From positions 888,501-952,500 of the forward strand of contig SMMW01000540.1 in NCBI GenBank assembly GCA_004794655.1: a stretch of 64,000 nucleotides of DNA. The letters run 5' to 3'. Shown here one piece after another: positions 24,505 to 36,630 of the stretch; within the stretch, counting starts at the first letter, position 1; each line of letters starts with the position of its first letter. Source of the DNA: Marisa cornuarietis (lineage: Eukaryota > Mollusca > Gastropoda > Architaenioglossa > Ampullariidae). Both the position numbers and the translations under genes were made by a program. Below the pieces are notes generated by a model. That model made no database searches. It was not told the DNA's origin and was given only the letters and a program-made list of their open reading frames with translations.

Positions 24505-26166
24505 GTGCACTGTGTTGAAGATTGCTTTGTGTGTCTTTCAGTTGGGCATGCAATTGAGCTCAGTTACGAAAAGTGCAGGTTTGTCAAGTGTCCGCACAAT
24601 TCCACATAACGTCACCAATTGGTTTTGTTGGTTTTACTTAGTCAATAGGTCCGTTTTCAGAGACGTTTGAGTCACTTTCTAAAAATAGTGTAGAGTAAGC
24701 ATAAAGCAATTAAAAAAATTGTATGTGTTGTGGTGAGAACGGCTTTACTGCCCGTGGTTCTTGGTATGAATGCATACAACAGAAATAAACATGCCGAGCA
24801 TACAACCTGTTTATTAACCAACAATGATTTATTTTAACAGAGGGTGTTAATCCTAATCCTCTTAGCATGACTTTACAATACCTGGCTTATAAGTGAAGTT
24901 TGTTTTTTATTATTGCTGCTCTGAGATCAATAGACCAAGAAACCTCTACATTTTTGGAATAGAGAAAAATTGAAATTTGCAATAAATGTAATGAAAATCA
25001 CCTTCCCCGTGCTATCTGGCAAAGCCATGATTATGGCCTGTTGTACAAAGAGGGTTAAGCTTCTGACATACAATCCTAGCCACCCGACCTCTACCCTGAG
25101 TGCCTCTCTTTCCTCGCCCCATTTTTTGGTGTAAGAAACATTTTAGATATATAAATATAGCTTACATGTGCCTCGAAATAACTGACTTGGAGGAAAACTC
25201 AATAGTAAAGCTCAATGGCTATAGCATAAGTAATGTGTAAGGACTTTTTAAGGAATTACACTGGAAGCTACTGGTGAATGGGACAAAATTGTTTTCCTGT
25301 TAATTGATGTGAAAGTGATTATTGACTTCATATTTGTTCACTTGGAAATGCTACAGCTGTTCAGCGTCATGTACAGTCAGGTCCAGTCCAAAGCAAAATG
25401 CTAGAACTAAGGGTTGGTGTTATTCTAAGATAATAGTATTGACCGTTGGGAAGTCATCCATAGGTCTTCCTGTAGTTGAAAATGGTGGTAGACAATGTCT
25501 GTATTATATTACTGTTTATCAGAGCTATGATGTATGTCATTAGAGCTGTTTCCCTTCAGACCAGTACTCTGTATTACTGCAATAGGTCTATAATAATCAT
25601 CCAAAGGACAGCACTGAAGACACGTGATTGCAATAAGACAATACCCAATAATTGGCATCCACTGTATTTTACGTTGGCGGAAAAGATTATCCATACAAAC
25701 ATTCCTTTGCACAGACATGAAGTATTCGGTTGTGAGCTACAGGGATGAGAAAACGGTGCTGACATTTGCATGAATTTTTTGTTTTTAATCTTGAAGGTTA
25801 GACAAGGTATGGAATTTTTAAGTGTAGTGTAAGATACTAAACCATCTCAGTGACCAGACAGCTGAGTGCTTTCTCTGTTGTCAAAGACAAGTGATGTTAT
25901 GTCTGATTAGCTTATAAGACACTGCAAGTCGACAGCCATGGGAGTTTTTTTTTTTTTTTTAAGCTGTATTCACATGTAAAGCACTCTACATATCGCTGAT
26001 AGAAAAATCAGAATATATCCGGCATTAATTTCCGGTATTCGGCCCTTGGATTTGCAGGTTGTCTGAAGTTGGATCAGCCAGGGATCAAAGATATCAGTGA
26101 TTGACATGCGCTTTGCCAGTGCAGCGAAATATGTGATGCATGCATGGTCACATACTGACCGGACAC
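24505..26166. other. Intergenic DNA, nothing recognised
   Basis: AT-rich sequence with several short open frames on both strands, none with recognisable domains or splice context. A poly-T run lies at about 25948. No promoter, RNA gene or repeat family was identified. Confidence 0.4.
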
Positions 26167-26372
26167 AATCCCCAGACACTTAATCCTCAAAAATGCCCCC
26201 AATGTTATAAATGTTGAAGTTAAGTATTATTTTATTTGTCAAACTTATTTTGATGTTAACATGAAAATAATTATTTGAATTAAATATTTAATTTACTTCA
26301 TAATTAAATTTTTCATTCACTTTATAATTTCTTGAGTTGAAATTTCATTTGAGGATTAAGTGTCTGGGGATT
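26167..26372. mobile_element. MITE-like palindromic element with about 25-bp inverted termini
   Basis: AATCCCCAGACACTTAATCC at 26167 runs on to TCAAA (through 26191) and is matched in inverse by TTTGAGGATTAAGTGTCTGG ending GGATT at 26372, a near-perfect inverted repeat of about 25 bp enclosing about 155 bp of very AT-rich DNA. A further GGATTAAGTGTCTGGG occurs just outside, at 26384-26399. This is the layout of a small non-autonomous DNA transposon, but the superfamily is not clear and no target duplication was confirmed. Confidence 0.6.
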
Positions 26373-26753
26373 AAATGTTTAGGGGATTAAGTGTCTGGGA
26401 TTCACTGAAGCTGGTTCCAGTGCTTTAGGTGTCCCTACACTAACTGGCTGCTTAAACAAAAAAAAAAAACCTCTCATCTAGAAATTGCTCCACCTTTCCA
26501 CCCAATTAATCGAAGTTGATGTCAGTGGCGTCTAAATCTTTGCCGAAATTTGCTGTTTATTTTTATTTGGCACCACCAGTAGTGCGTGTTAACGGTAGCA
26601 TAAAAAAGTAAACACGTTATGAAGCAAATTCAAGAACCAAACTAGGTCTACAAACTTTCCCTAGACCAGGGAAGGACAGCCTGCCTACGATCGGATATGG
26701 CAGATATGCTGTGTTAAGCATACACTAGTCATTCGTTCCTTGACTGATACCTG

Positions 26754-26964
26754 GTTGGTTGGTTGGTTTATTTAGTAGGAAAGTGCTTTCATCTTGAGGT
26801 GATTTCGCACTATGGAAGGGGACAGGAAACTGGAGCACACAGAGAAAAAACCCGAGGTCAGGTGTCATATACAGACCTACTGTACCGAGACGGGATATGA
26901 ACCTTGAGATTTTCACTGCAGTGGTGACGAGCGAGTGTTTTAACAACTACTCTACCGGGCGCCC
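26754..26964 (-). mobile_element. tRNA-derived SINE with perfect 10-bp target-site duplication
   Basis: Read on minus from 26964: GGGCGCCCGGTAGAGTAGTT (A-box-like), then GGTTCATATCC (B box), then a body with CTCTGTGTGCTCCAGTTTCC and AAGCACTTTCCTACTAAATA, ending in an (AACC)n tail. CTGATACCTG flanks both ends (26744-26753 and 26965-26974), a perfect target-site duplication. The body segment resembles the conserved central domains reported in widespread metazoan SINEs; that assignment is from memory. A sister copy lies at 51223-51469. Confidence 0.85.
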
Positions 26965-26974
26965 CTGATACCTG

Positions 26975-28489
26975 TCGTTGGGAGCACATGGAAAGACGTG
27001 GCAGCTCACAAAAAGAACACAATAATAATATGCCACATGAGTGAACTGTATTAGACTACCAGTACGCATCTGAAGTGTCGACTGACGAGTGGGAAGATGA
27101 TATGGGGTCACCAACAGAAGACATACTCTGTCAAACCAGTTCTGATGGCTGTGGTTGAACGCAGGGCCAGTACCGGCCCCGGGGCAGACGACCTCTCCGG
27201 GCCTGTTGTAAATGTAATCGAAATTATTTTCCCAGTATATAATAACATGCTTACAATTCGATTGTCATTATCTACATTTCATTCAGTAACGTAGTATAGA
27301 CTGCAACCATTGGGGTAAGTGCACTAGGATCTACATCACTAACATATTGGCATTTTGAGTTTTGGTCAGTGCACTACCACTGCTGTTATCTCACGACGAA
27401 CAAAATACACTCATCACCTGATAAATAAAGTTCAGGTCGTGTGCAACAACAGCGCAACAATATTCTTTACACCTGTGTTTTCTACAACTGACATTTTTCT
27501 GGACAATGTTTGTCAGACATGCTTATGCCCAGCCCAACCATGCTAAGACCGTTTATCCGAGGTTGCAGCATTGCTATTTTCCCGAAAAATTTTGTTACAG
27601 GGTGCAAATGAGTCCACGAGCCCTCATTAATACCATAGTTGGTGTATATCTGAACACACGGCGTGACACTAACAATAATTTTAGGCGTTGTGTGCACCGA
27701 CAGTGTAGAAGGGTAATGCGTGGGTGCAACTCCTACGCCTGTCGACAGATTTGTATTTTTCCTAAACGAGTTACTTCTTATATCAGTGGAGTAGGAAGCA
27801 GGGAGAGGGGCAGCCGCCACCCTACAAGAAGATACCGAGGTGGCAGGAATGTGAACTTTCATTGTTAGAATGAAGTTTGCCTCCTCCTCCTCCTCCCCCC
27901 CCCCAACAAAGCCGAGCATCTTCCTACCCCACTGTACATTGATGGACAATGTGTGGGCAGTGGTAGACAGCTGCTGAAAACGGAAACGAACTCAACTGGA
28001 GATGTGCTAGTTTGGCATTCAGTGTAGACATGAACTACATGATCGCAGAATGTCAAAAATCTGTATTAAACAGTCTTTTATGTGTTACTAGTATTTTATT
28101 TATACTTCTATTGTTTAAAGATGTATATGCACGAAAGCCTAACCGCGCCTTATTCTGCACGTGGGCTTTTGCTTCACCTGTACTTTTCAGTTTCCTCTTA
28201 TTTCGGTGTTCTGGAGGTACATACATGAAACTACGTTAGCAGAGGGTTTATCAGTAAATAAGAAATCTTTTTTGAGTATCTTCACCTTCACTCAGATTAA
28301 TAAAGTACTTTCGTATTCAGCAATTATACAGAAATACCTGTGGAAGTGACCGGGATATTTAACTGGTAAGATCTGCAGTTTGTTCACCGAGTATATTAAT
28401 ATTCAACTCTATACATTACTGATTAAAAAATTTAAAACGGAAAGAAAATATTAAGAAAGCTTCATTGATTACGAATATGGAATCATCAA
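26975..28489. other. Intergenic DNA, nothing recognised
   Basis: No gene or repeat family identified. A GC-rich palindromic patch with ACCGGCCCCGGGGC lies near 27170. The open frames between 27480 and 28060 overlap on both strands and show no domain or coding bias, so I do not call a gene. Confidence 0.35.
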
Positions 28490-28760
28490 GTGTAACTCAT
28501 TCGTCAGTTCAGTTCGTCTCATGTCTGGCATCCTTGTCATAGTTTTGTTCACCAGCCATAGGAGATCAATCTGATGGAGCACCGGTCTTCTACCTGCCTG
28601 AGAAGGTCCCCCCATTGAACAACTTGTCCACTCCTTCACTTTAGTCATCCAGCCTTTCTTCTGTTTGCTACTGCAGTACAAGATCCTATGGGCCGGAGGA
28701 AAAGCAGCAGAACACTGTGATGTAGTCCATGAGCAGTACAAGTACAACAGAAGAAGAAGA
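28490..28760 (-). mobile_element. LINE 3' fragment (family 2 type C-terminus)
   Basis: The minus strand reads KKGWMTKVKEWTSCSMGG and then, in a shifted frame, DLLRQVEDRCSIRL. In many LINEs this order (basic GRxRKxWMDNVKEWTS, then LLxxAEDRxxWR) marks the last residues of the RT polyprotein. Only the 3' end is present and it contains frameshifts. A longer open frame runs over this region (28469-28948) but is not a gene. Confidence 0.5.
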
Positions 28761-29650
28761 AGCTGTGCGTCTGTTGAAAGATTAAATGCCACCTGTCCTG
28801 CTGGCCTCCCTGCAATATTTTTTTTAATTTTGTAGTTCTGCATTAAGATCATAATACTGGATTCTGGACAAAACTGAATTGTTTGCAAGTAGGCTTCTTT
28901 AGATTCTGGTGTGAAAGGTTGGAGTCCAAAGATTCCACAAGTGTTCATCCAAAGTTTTTGTGAATGACCAGAAAGAATGGTGGGAGCTGCATTGCTGAAT
29001 TGAGATGAACGTCCTGCATGAAAAGGAAACCGTCAGTTTGTGGGCAGATAAAATTCTTGCCAGTCAGCCGGAATTTCTGGTGCTCCGCGCATGCGTAGAA
29101 ATGCATACGTCCCCTTCATGCTTCATTCCTTCGCGCATGCATTTTTTGTTTGTTCTTCTGCTGATCTTGAGCAGGTACCTTTATTTCTGCTGGCGAATGT
29201 TCAGACTCCCTGCAAGCTACTTTAGTCACTTTGAAGTCGGCATCAAGTGGGCCAGCGGCTGCTCGTGCGACCTTGAGCGTGTCGGGTCATGCACTGGCAA
29301 GGCCAGGCAGTCTGCCTAAAACCAGGGTCTAAATTACCCAGCAAATGTGTTAACGATTGTCTTGTCTGTGTCGTGTTACACCTGCAGTCTGATGTTTGGA
29401 AGTTTTTCCCAAAGACTGGAAAACTTTACTAGGAAAGTGAGTCGAATGTTTTCATTCCAAGGCCTTTTTCTTACACATAATTATTTCACGCCATGGTGCA
29501 CGCTGGTGTGAACCAAAAATCTCTCTCTCTTTCTCTTTCTCAGTAAAGAGTTGGTCCCTCTGTGTCTTGGTCAGGCCTTTGTTAGATTGTAAGTAAACGG
29601 TCGTTTTGCTACCTAAAAACTTGCTTGGACATGATTCAGAATGTAAGTAG

Positions 29651-29651
<1 letters not shown>

Positions 29652-29708
<57 letters not shown>

Positions 29709-29772
29709 TAGCTTGTATAGCGCCTTATATATCCTCCCTTTAGGACGAACTCAAGGCGCTTCACAAATGACA
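29652..29772 (+). repeat. (AAT)n microsatellite and TATAGCGC dispersed repeat
   Basis: An AAT tract of about 19 units (29652-29708) is followed by TTGTATAGCGCCTTATATATC and ACTCAAGGCGCTTCACAAA. This is the same family as the copies at 20062, 39266 and 56897. It stands directly before the 68-bp minisatellite. Confidence 0.7.
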
Positions 29773-29879
29773 GATGGTGTGATGTCAAAATAATGTGACG
29801 TCAGAACAAAATGACGAAGCTCCAGGTCATAGGGAGGCGTCTACACACAGCACCAACACAGTCCGCATGCCAAATATCA

Positions 29880-31790
29880 AACGTCACACGAGTAGTAATA
29901 CACTCCCTGGTAAATGTAGTTCCTAATAACACATCCTACACACAACACACATCACACTAGTCGTAATACACTCCCTGGTAAATGTAGTTCCTAATAACAC
30001 ATCCTACACACAGCACACGTCACACTAGTCGTAATACACTCCCTGGTAAATGTAGTTCCTAATAACACATCCTACACACAGCACACGTCACACTAGTCGT
30101 AATACACTCCCTAGTCAATGTAGTTCCTAATAACACATCCTACACACAGCACACATCACACTAGTCGTAACACACTCCCTGTCAATGCAGTTCTAATAAC
30201 ACATCCTACACACAGCACACATCACACTAGTCGTAACACACTCCCTAGTAATGCAGTTCCTAATAACACATCCTACACACAGCACACGTCACACTAGTCG
30301 TAATACACTCCCTAGTCAATGTAGTTCCTAATAACACATCCTACACACAGCACACGTCACACTAGTCGTAATACACTCCCTAGTCAATGTAGTTCCTAAT
30401 AACACATCCTACACACAGCACACATCACACTAGTCGTAATACACTCCCTAGTCAATGTAGTTCCTAATAACACATCCTACACACAGCACACATCACACTA
30501 GTCGTAATACACTCCCTAGTAAATGTAGTTCCTAATAACACATCCTACACACAGCACACATCACACTAGTCGTAACACACTCCCTAGTCAATGTAGTTCC
30601 TAATAACACATCCTACACACAGCACACATCACACTAGTCGTAATACACTCCCTAGTCAATGTAGTTCCTAATAACACATCCTACACACAGCACACATCAC
30701 ACTAGTCGTAATACACTCCCTAGTCAATGTAGTTCCTAATAACACATCCTACACACAGCACACGTCACACTAGTCGTAATACACTCCCTAGTCAATGTAG
30801 TTCCTAATAACACATCCTACACACAGCACACGTCAAACTAGTCGTAATACACTCCCTAGTCAACGTAGTTCCTAATATCACATCATACACACAGCACACA
30901 TCACACTAGTCGTAATACACTCCCTAGTCAATGTAGTTCCTAATAACACATCCTACACACAGCACACATCACACTAGCCGTAATACACTCCCTAGTCAAT
31001 GTAGTTCCTAATAACACATCCTACACACAGCACACATCACACTAGCCGTAATACACTCCCTAGTCAATGTAGTTCCTAATAACACATCCTACACACAGCA
31101 CACATCACACTAGCCGTAATACACTCCCTGGTAAATGTAGTTCCTAATAACACATCCTACACACAGCACACATCACACTAGCCGTAATACACTCCCTGGT
31201 AAATGTAGTTCTTAATAACACATCCTACACACAACACACATCACACTAGTCGTAATACACTCCCTGGTAAATGTAGTTCCTAATAACACATCCTACAAAC
31301 AGCACACATCACACTAGTCGTAATACACTCCCTGGTAAATGTAGTTCCTAATAACACATCCTACACACAGCACACATCACACTAGTCGTAATACACTCCC
31401 TAGTCAATGTAGTTCCTAATAACACATCCTACACACAGCACACATCACACTAGTCGTAATACACTCCCTAGTCAATGTAGTTCCTAATAACACATCCTAC
31501 AAACAGCACACATCACACTAGTCGTAATACACTCCCTAGTCAATGTAGTTCCTAATAACACATCATACACACAGCACACATCACACTAGTAATACACTCC
31601 CTAGTCAATGTAGTTCCTAATAACACATCCTACACACAGCACACATCACACTAGTCGTAATACACTCCCTAGTCAATGTAGTTCCTAATAACACATCCTA
31701 CAAACAGCACACATCACACTAGTCGTAATACACTCCCTAGTCAATGTAGTTCCTAATAACACATCCTACAAACAGCACACATCACACTAG
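29880..31790. repeat. 68-bp minisatellite array, about 28 copies
   Basis: The 68-bp unit contains CACACTAGTCGTAATACACT, CCCTAGTCAATGTAGTTCCT and AATAACACATCCTACACACA followed by GCACACAT. It repeats head to tail over 1.9 kb with a few per cent divergence. Variant positions (GTAAATG or GTCAATG, CATCAC or CGTCAC, AGTCG or AGCCG, TACACAC or TACAAAC) come in runs of neighbouring copies, which suggests local duplication of blocks. No long open frame crosses it. Confidence 0.95.
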
Positions 31791-31879
31791 GGCGACGAGT
31801 GAGCCCCAGCACACGACAAAAGTTCACTGGTCAACAAAAGTCAAGGAGACATGATGCCCGCAGAACTGCGCCGATTGTC

Positions 31880-32135
31880 AAGTTGACGATGATGATGATG
31901 TCCATTTGTAATGCGCAGGTATCCATTCAGAAGAATGCTTAATGCTTGTTAAAAGGAACCGAAGCCACGGAAACCAAAGAGGCACCGCATCCCAAACGCA
32001 TGATGGCAGGCCCATTAAAAAGATACACAACCACAAGTCCAACACGAGGAAGACGTTAGATAAGACACAAATACGACAGAGCTCGGCCCCCTCCAGCCAG
32101 TTAGGCGAAGGGACATCACTCATCATTTAAGACCA
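31880..32135 (-). repeat. Dispersed repeat R with (ATC)n tail
   Basis: Read on minus, it starts near GATGTCCCTTCGCCTAACTG, then GGAGGGGGCCGAGCTCT, and ends GGATACCTGCGCATTACAAA followed by an ATC run. The 5' part recurs at 46010-46200 (+) and 51858-52035 (-); the 3' part with ATC tail recurs at 61755-61857 (+). A simple-repeat tail on one side points to a retroposed element (SINE or LINE end). No coding content is seen. Confidence 0.65.
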
Positions 32136-32301
32136 GCTTATCATTTGACTTGCTTTTCCCTTTAAGCACTGAAACTATAAATCCGAGTGATCAATAAAGG
32201 AGGATACAGGTATCTCACTGAAACTTGGTTTGAGTGCGTTTAGAAAATAATTGACGGTAGGAGGAGGATGGAACATTTCCAGCCCGGCAGGATTTGAGCA
32301 T

Positions 32302-32390
32302 TATGATATCTCATCATTGAGTATTGTGATATCTCATCATTGAGTATTGTGATGTCTCATCATTGAGTATTGTGATATCTCAGCATCGCG
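32302..32390. repeat. 23-bp tandem repeat, about 4 copies
   Basis: The unit TGATATCTCATCATTGAGTA followed by TTG repeats four times with one or two changes, the last copy running into CAGCATCG. A local minisatellite with no coding content. Confidence 0.85.
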
Positions 32391-32666
32391 TGAGATAAGT
32401 AATAGAGCTAGACTTCCAAATTCTTGCACGCACGCAATAATGTTTTTTTTTTAAGTTAAACTTTAAAAATGTCTCATTTCGCTCGGATTCAGAGTTAGAT
32501 ATTTACCTGCCTAAGTGGACAGAGGTGCAAAAAATGTTTGTCTTAAGCGGTCAAGTTTACTTGTTTATTTATTCAACTGGAACGGCATACGAAACTGGAA
32601 TTTTTGTTCCGCGTCATCTTTTCGAGAAATCTAATTATGAGAGATACAAGTAATGATGATGGTAGT

Positions 32667-32667
<1 letters not shown>

Positions 32668-32719
<52 letters not shown>
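32668..32719. repeat. (GT)26 microsatellite
   Basis: Uninterrupted GT/TG run of about 52 bp followed by a short AG run. The open frames that cross it on both strands are artefacts of the repeat. Confidence 0.98.
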
Positions 32720-32721
<2 letters not shown>

Positions 32722-34204
32722 GAGAGAGAGAGAGGACAGAGACCACTTTGTTTATTTCTTTGATCATCAGACTGCAAGGATGGAAAGCTACAAGAGAATA
32801 TAAAAATACTTTTTCCATTTACAGTATGTGCATGTTGCTTAAATAAATGTATGCAAACTTAATCCCTTTCTACAAAAATTAATCGTTTTAATAAAGAAAT
32901 AAAATGAAAAGCACCAAACCTTTGTCTAGGAACTGCCACAGTTTAAACTTGATTAGTCAGATAGTCAACACTAAGGTCAACGACCGAGCGAGTTAGAGTC
33001 GAAATAACGCAGCTGGATCTGTCTGAGCTCTCGACAAGATTTGAATCTCAACAATAACAATTTCCTGCGAAGTTCTGCCATAATTATAATGAGACAGCGA
33101 AATACAGCCGACATTCTGGAAAGTTGAGACACCCTTTTCATTTCGTTTTGTTTTGTTTCGCAGCCAGGACCCAAACTTTCCTAGAGCTCCAGCCACGAAC
33201 CGCAAAAACGCAATAACGCTTCCGCCGAAGCTTCCCTCGACTACAGACACGTCCACAGTGTAAACAACCTTAGAAGAGAAACAGAAGGGCGCCCATGGCA
33301 GAGCCGCCTGACTGAATTACGAGCAGAACTCACCAACCGCGTCTTTTATTGACCTACTGACCTCTTTATCGTCTGGTTGGAGGCAGGAGAGAATGAAGGA
33401 GTGATAAAACGAGGGGATTGATGGGTGGATGTTCAGAGAGACAGAAAGACAAAGTAACAACAACAACAACAAACAACCACTCCCTACCACCACCACCACC
33501 CACAGAGATACATGATGAAAGTTCGAACGCTAAACACTGTAAAGCTTAAATAAGCTTAACTAAGGTAGTTTGTTGTACACAAGCAATTAACTGAAATACG
33601 TCTTTACGGGAAACCCTGTGTGTCTGCACGCGCACATATAAAACGCATATAAAATAAGTTACGCCAGTCACGTGATGGGTGGAGACAGAAGGGCGCGCCA
33701 CGTACATCCTCCTCCGTACTTCTCGAACGCGTAGAGGCACGTGCAAGCACAGAGATGGACATGCACGCACGCACGCTCTGGCGCGCGTTCGTACGAGACT
33801 GGCGCAACAAGAGTCCGAATTTCGAACTGGCGTTTCCCCTCCACTTCACTTCCCATTACTTGCTGTTCTCCACCCTTGGTTGTGCCGAGGCGGAGGAGGA
33901 AAAACAACCTTCAGCATCTCTCGATCTGAGCGATGTGAGTAACCTGCTCTCTTCTTACGTCCTGTTGTCACCTCTCTGTGGGCAGGCCTGCTTCCTTTCC
34001 GGTGGGTGGGTGACGACCGTCCCCACCCCAGCCAAACCTGAATAAAAACAATCGCCATTGACCCGTGTCCTGGCAAACACTGATCAGACTTCAGATCTTT
34101 TTAGTAGAAGACATCTCCGAGACCTTCTGGTCAAAGAAGAGAAAAGTTATTGTGTCAGATTTTGTCGTTGTTCCTCACCTTCTCTTCGATACATCGTCGC
34201 AGCC
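32720..34204. other. Non-coding stretch, GC-richer from 33.6 kb
   Basis: No recognised gene. From about 33650 to 34000 the DNA becomes CpG-richer (GGCGCGCCACG, GCACGCACGC), with open frames on both strands and no domain. A possible splice donor GATGTGAGT lies at 33935. This could be the flank of a promoter region, but nothing confirms it. Confidence 0.3.
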
Positions 34205-34421
34205 TGCAAAATATAAGGCTGGCCGAACGGCGGCAGGGAGTAGGGAGGGAGTGGGCGATAATGGGCTCGCCTGGCTTGAGCGACGATAGATGCTGACGAC
34301 ATTTCCTATCAGACGAGCGGTGGGAATAAACGATGCCGCAGGCTGTTGTCTGGTGCCACTGACGGGGATTAGTCCACAGCTCCCGCCCCCTGGACCACGT
34401 TTTCTCCCAAAACTCGTGAAG
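34205..34421 (+). promoter_or_regulatory. Possible promoter and non-coding first exon
   Basis: A TATA-like TATAAGG lies at 34212 in CpG-containing DNA. About 205 bases downstream is a strong splice donor, GAAGAG followed by GTGAGTGAG, at about 34421. Together these would fit a promoter with a non-coding first exon, but no downstream coding exon was recognised and the arrangement may be chance. Transcript evidence starting near 34240 would support it. Confidence 0.2.
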
Positions 34422-34650
34422 AGGTGAGTGAGTTTCGAACTTATTGAAACAAAGTCCATGCAGGCTGGCAGTGTGCGGAAACTGACAGCTTCTTACATCT
34501 CGTGCTTTTGAACATATGGTTGGTGTAGAAACGTTCTGATTTTATAGTAAGCTACATGACTGGCAGTTTCCATTAAATGAAAAAGTGACACGAGTTGAAA
34601 ACAAAACAAGACAAACAAACAGCGTTTATCATGTTCTTCTGTTGAGATGC

Positions 34651-34680
34651 GGGTTTGTTTGTTTGTTTGTTTGTTTGTTT
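34651..34680. repeat. (GTTT)n microsatellite followed by a G run
   Basis: About seven GTTT units followed by TTGGGGGGAGGG. No other feature between 34.42 and 35.86 kb was recognised beyond AT-rich and GT-rich stretches. Confidence 0.9.
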
Positions 34681-35864
34681 TGGGGGGAGGGTTGCCCTTA
34701 GGCGTTACACGTAATCTTTGCCTTCATGACCAATGTTTCATTCATTTCTGTGATATTTGGTCCAGTGAGCAATTTTTCCACATTACACTGCTTACTTCCA
34801 CAACTATTTATTTTACACTCGTAAGTAATCAGCGAATGTGAATAAGTTTATCATAGAAGTAAAAAAAAAAAAAAGCGGTGAAAAGAGAGGGGTGGGTTGC
34901 ATCTTTCATATGCCGTGCGCTGGACACGGTTAACCATTTAGACACTTCGTGACCTTCCACTCGGTTATGGAACCTTTTTTTTTTTTGAATGATAGATTCA
35001 TATTTTTCGCTTCATTGAGTAATTATGCCTTACTTACTGTAGTACTCTTATTTATCGCCTTCGCCATTAGTTTGCTTTTTCTAGTGCAATTTTTATTATG
35101 CCGGATTTAACTGAAATGCTTTGCAACATTACTTAGTTCACAGAGGGTTAAGGAGTGTTGCATGATACAGAGCAGATGTTGGAATAGATGCAGTGAGCAT
35201 GCATCCAGACCAAACATCATCTTTTATTTGCTGATTCAGTGAGCTATGGCGTAATAGTATTTGCTTGAATAGGACATGATGCCTCTTGGGATCAGCAACA
35301 TAAATTTACAATATTAAATTGGGCTGCCTCATATATTGTCTCACTCATCTGTGTAGAAAGGATTTGTAACGATTAGTCACAACCGCAGAATGGGAGGCGG
35401 AGGGGGATGATGGGCAAAGTGATGGTGATGAGGGTGGACGTGTATTGTTCTATGGACATGTCACCCACAGTCATATGGTGACACCCTGCACAGTCACATG
35501 ACAGGTGCTGGAATGTGAGGTGTTCAAGCAGCACGTGGGTAGATGGGGGAAATCGCCTGGGGAGGGGGGTACTGCCGCAGTACTGACTGTACAGGATGAT
35601 GCAGCAGAGCACGTGACACGACCACATCTAGTAACATCATCAACAAGCACCGGCTTCCTGTAAATTAATTACAACCATCATGCAAATTCGACTGATTACA
35701 ATGGGCTAAGAACCCTCAACTCTTAGATTTATGCGGTCTTCGTTTGGTGGGTCTGTCTGTCTGTCTGTCGTTATTTTTCTTTTTTGCATTTTGTTCCATG
35801 CCAGGATGCCTTATTGCTGTATGTCTGCCCAACTGGGTGTTTATATTCCCCATAGCTTCTCTCT

Positions 35865-36042
35865 GGGCGATCCGGTGGCGCAACGGTTAGCGCCTGTCAC
35901 CAGTACGGTGAAGGTTGGCTGTCCTGGGTTCAGTTCTCGTCTCGGGCACGCTGTTCTTTCTCTGCATGTGACATCTGTTTACAGGGGAAGCTGCCTTGCC
36001 ATGATATAGCCTTAGCTGCTGACTCGGCGTAAAACACCGATT
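35865..36042 (+). mobile_element. tRNA-derived SINE, full-length-looking
   Basis: The head is GGGCGATCCGGTGGCGCAAC with A box TGGCGCAACGG (35876-35886), and the B box is GGTTCAGTTCT (35927-35937). The body has GCATGTGACATCTGTTTACA, and the 3' end has TAGCTGCTGACTCGGCGTAA then AACACC. CTTCTCTC occurs on both sides (35856-35863 and 36043-36050), a likely 8-bp target duplication. The 3' end (TAGCTGCTGAC...GGCGTAAA) recurs in decayed form at 51136-51172. Confidence 0.8.
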
Positions 36043-36560
36043 CTTCTCTCCACAATATCTCAATCTTTGAAACAGCAGTTAATGCCACGTTTCTAATTTT
36101 ATTGATGTTGCCATGTCAACATCATCGTCAAACAGAGGTGGCTGAAAGATGCCTTTTGCCGGTCTTCCTTTTATCTCACGCCAAGTTTTGATTCCTCAAA
36201 CGATTGTGTCGGTGAGATGTATGTGGCTTACGCTTCCGCACACGTGTTTCTTATGGCAAATGTTTTGGTCAGTCCGAAAAATATCGTTGGAATGTCAGAG
36301 CTGTATAATATTATGGGATTGTAGCGCAGATCCTGAACCCACGCCAAGCACTGAATTCTGAACAGTGTCCCTCTTTGAACGAACCCGTACTATACACAGT
36401 TCTCACAGGGTCCTGGTCCTTGTCTCCGAACCCGTGCTGGACGAGTTGTCGACACAGTCGCCACAGTTGGCCAAGGTTTCAGATCACAAGGACTGGGTTT
36501 CGTGAGCGTACCCCTGTCACAGAATACATTCCTCTAAAGTTGCTGTAATAGAGATATATA

Positions 36561-36563
<3 letters not shown>

Positions 36564-36626
<63 letters not shown>
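36564..36626. repeat. (GT)n microsatellite
   Basis: Uninterrupted TG run of about 63 bp. Confidence 0.98.

Positions 36627-36630
<4 letters not shown>

Noticed and set aside
28469..28948. 159-codon minus-strand open frame as a host gene
   Set aside because: Its middle matches the C-terminal motif of LINE polyproteins, so it is a retroelement remnant joined to random frame.
29880..31790. CRISPR-like array
   Set aside because: Units are contiguous 68-bp tandem repeats with no unique spacers, in a eukaryotic genome.
35865..35945. Functional tRNA gene
   Set aside because: A and B boxes are present but the arms do not fold properly, and a SINE body with a flanking duplication follows.
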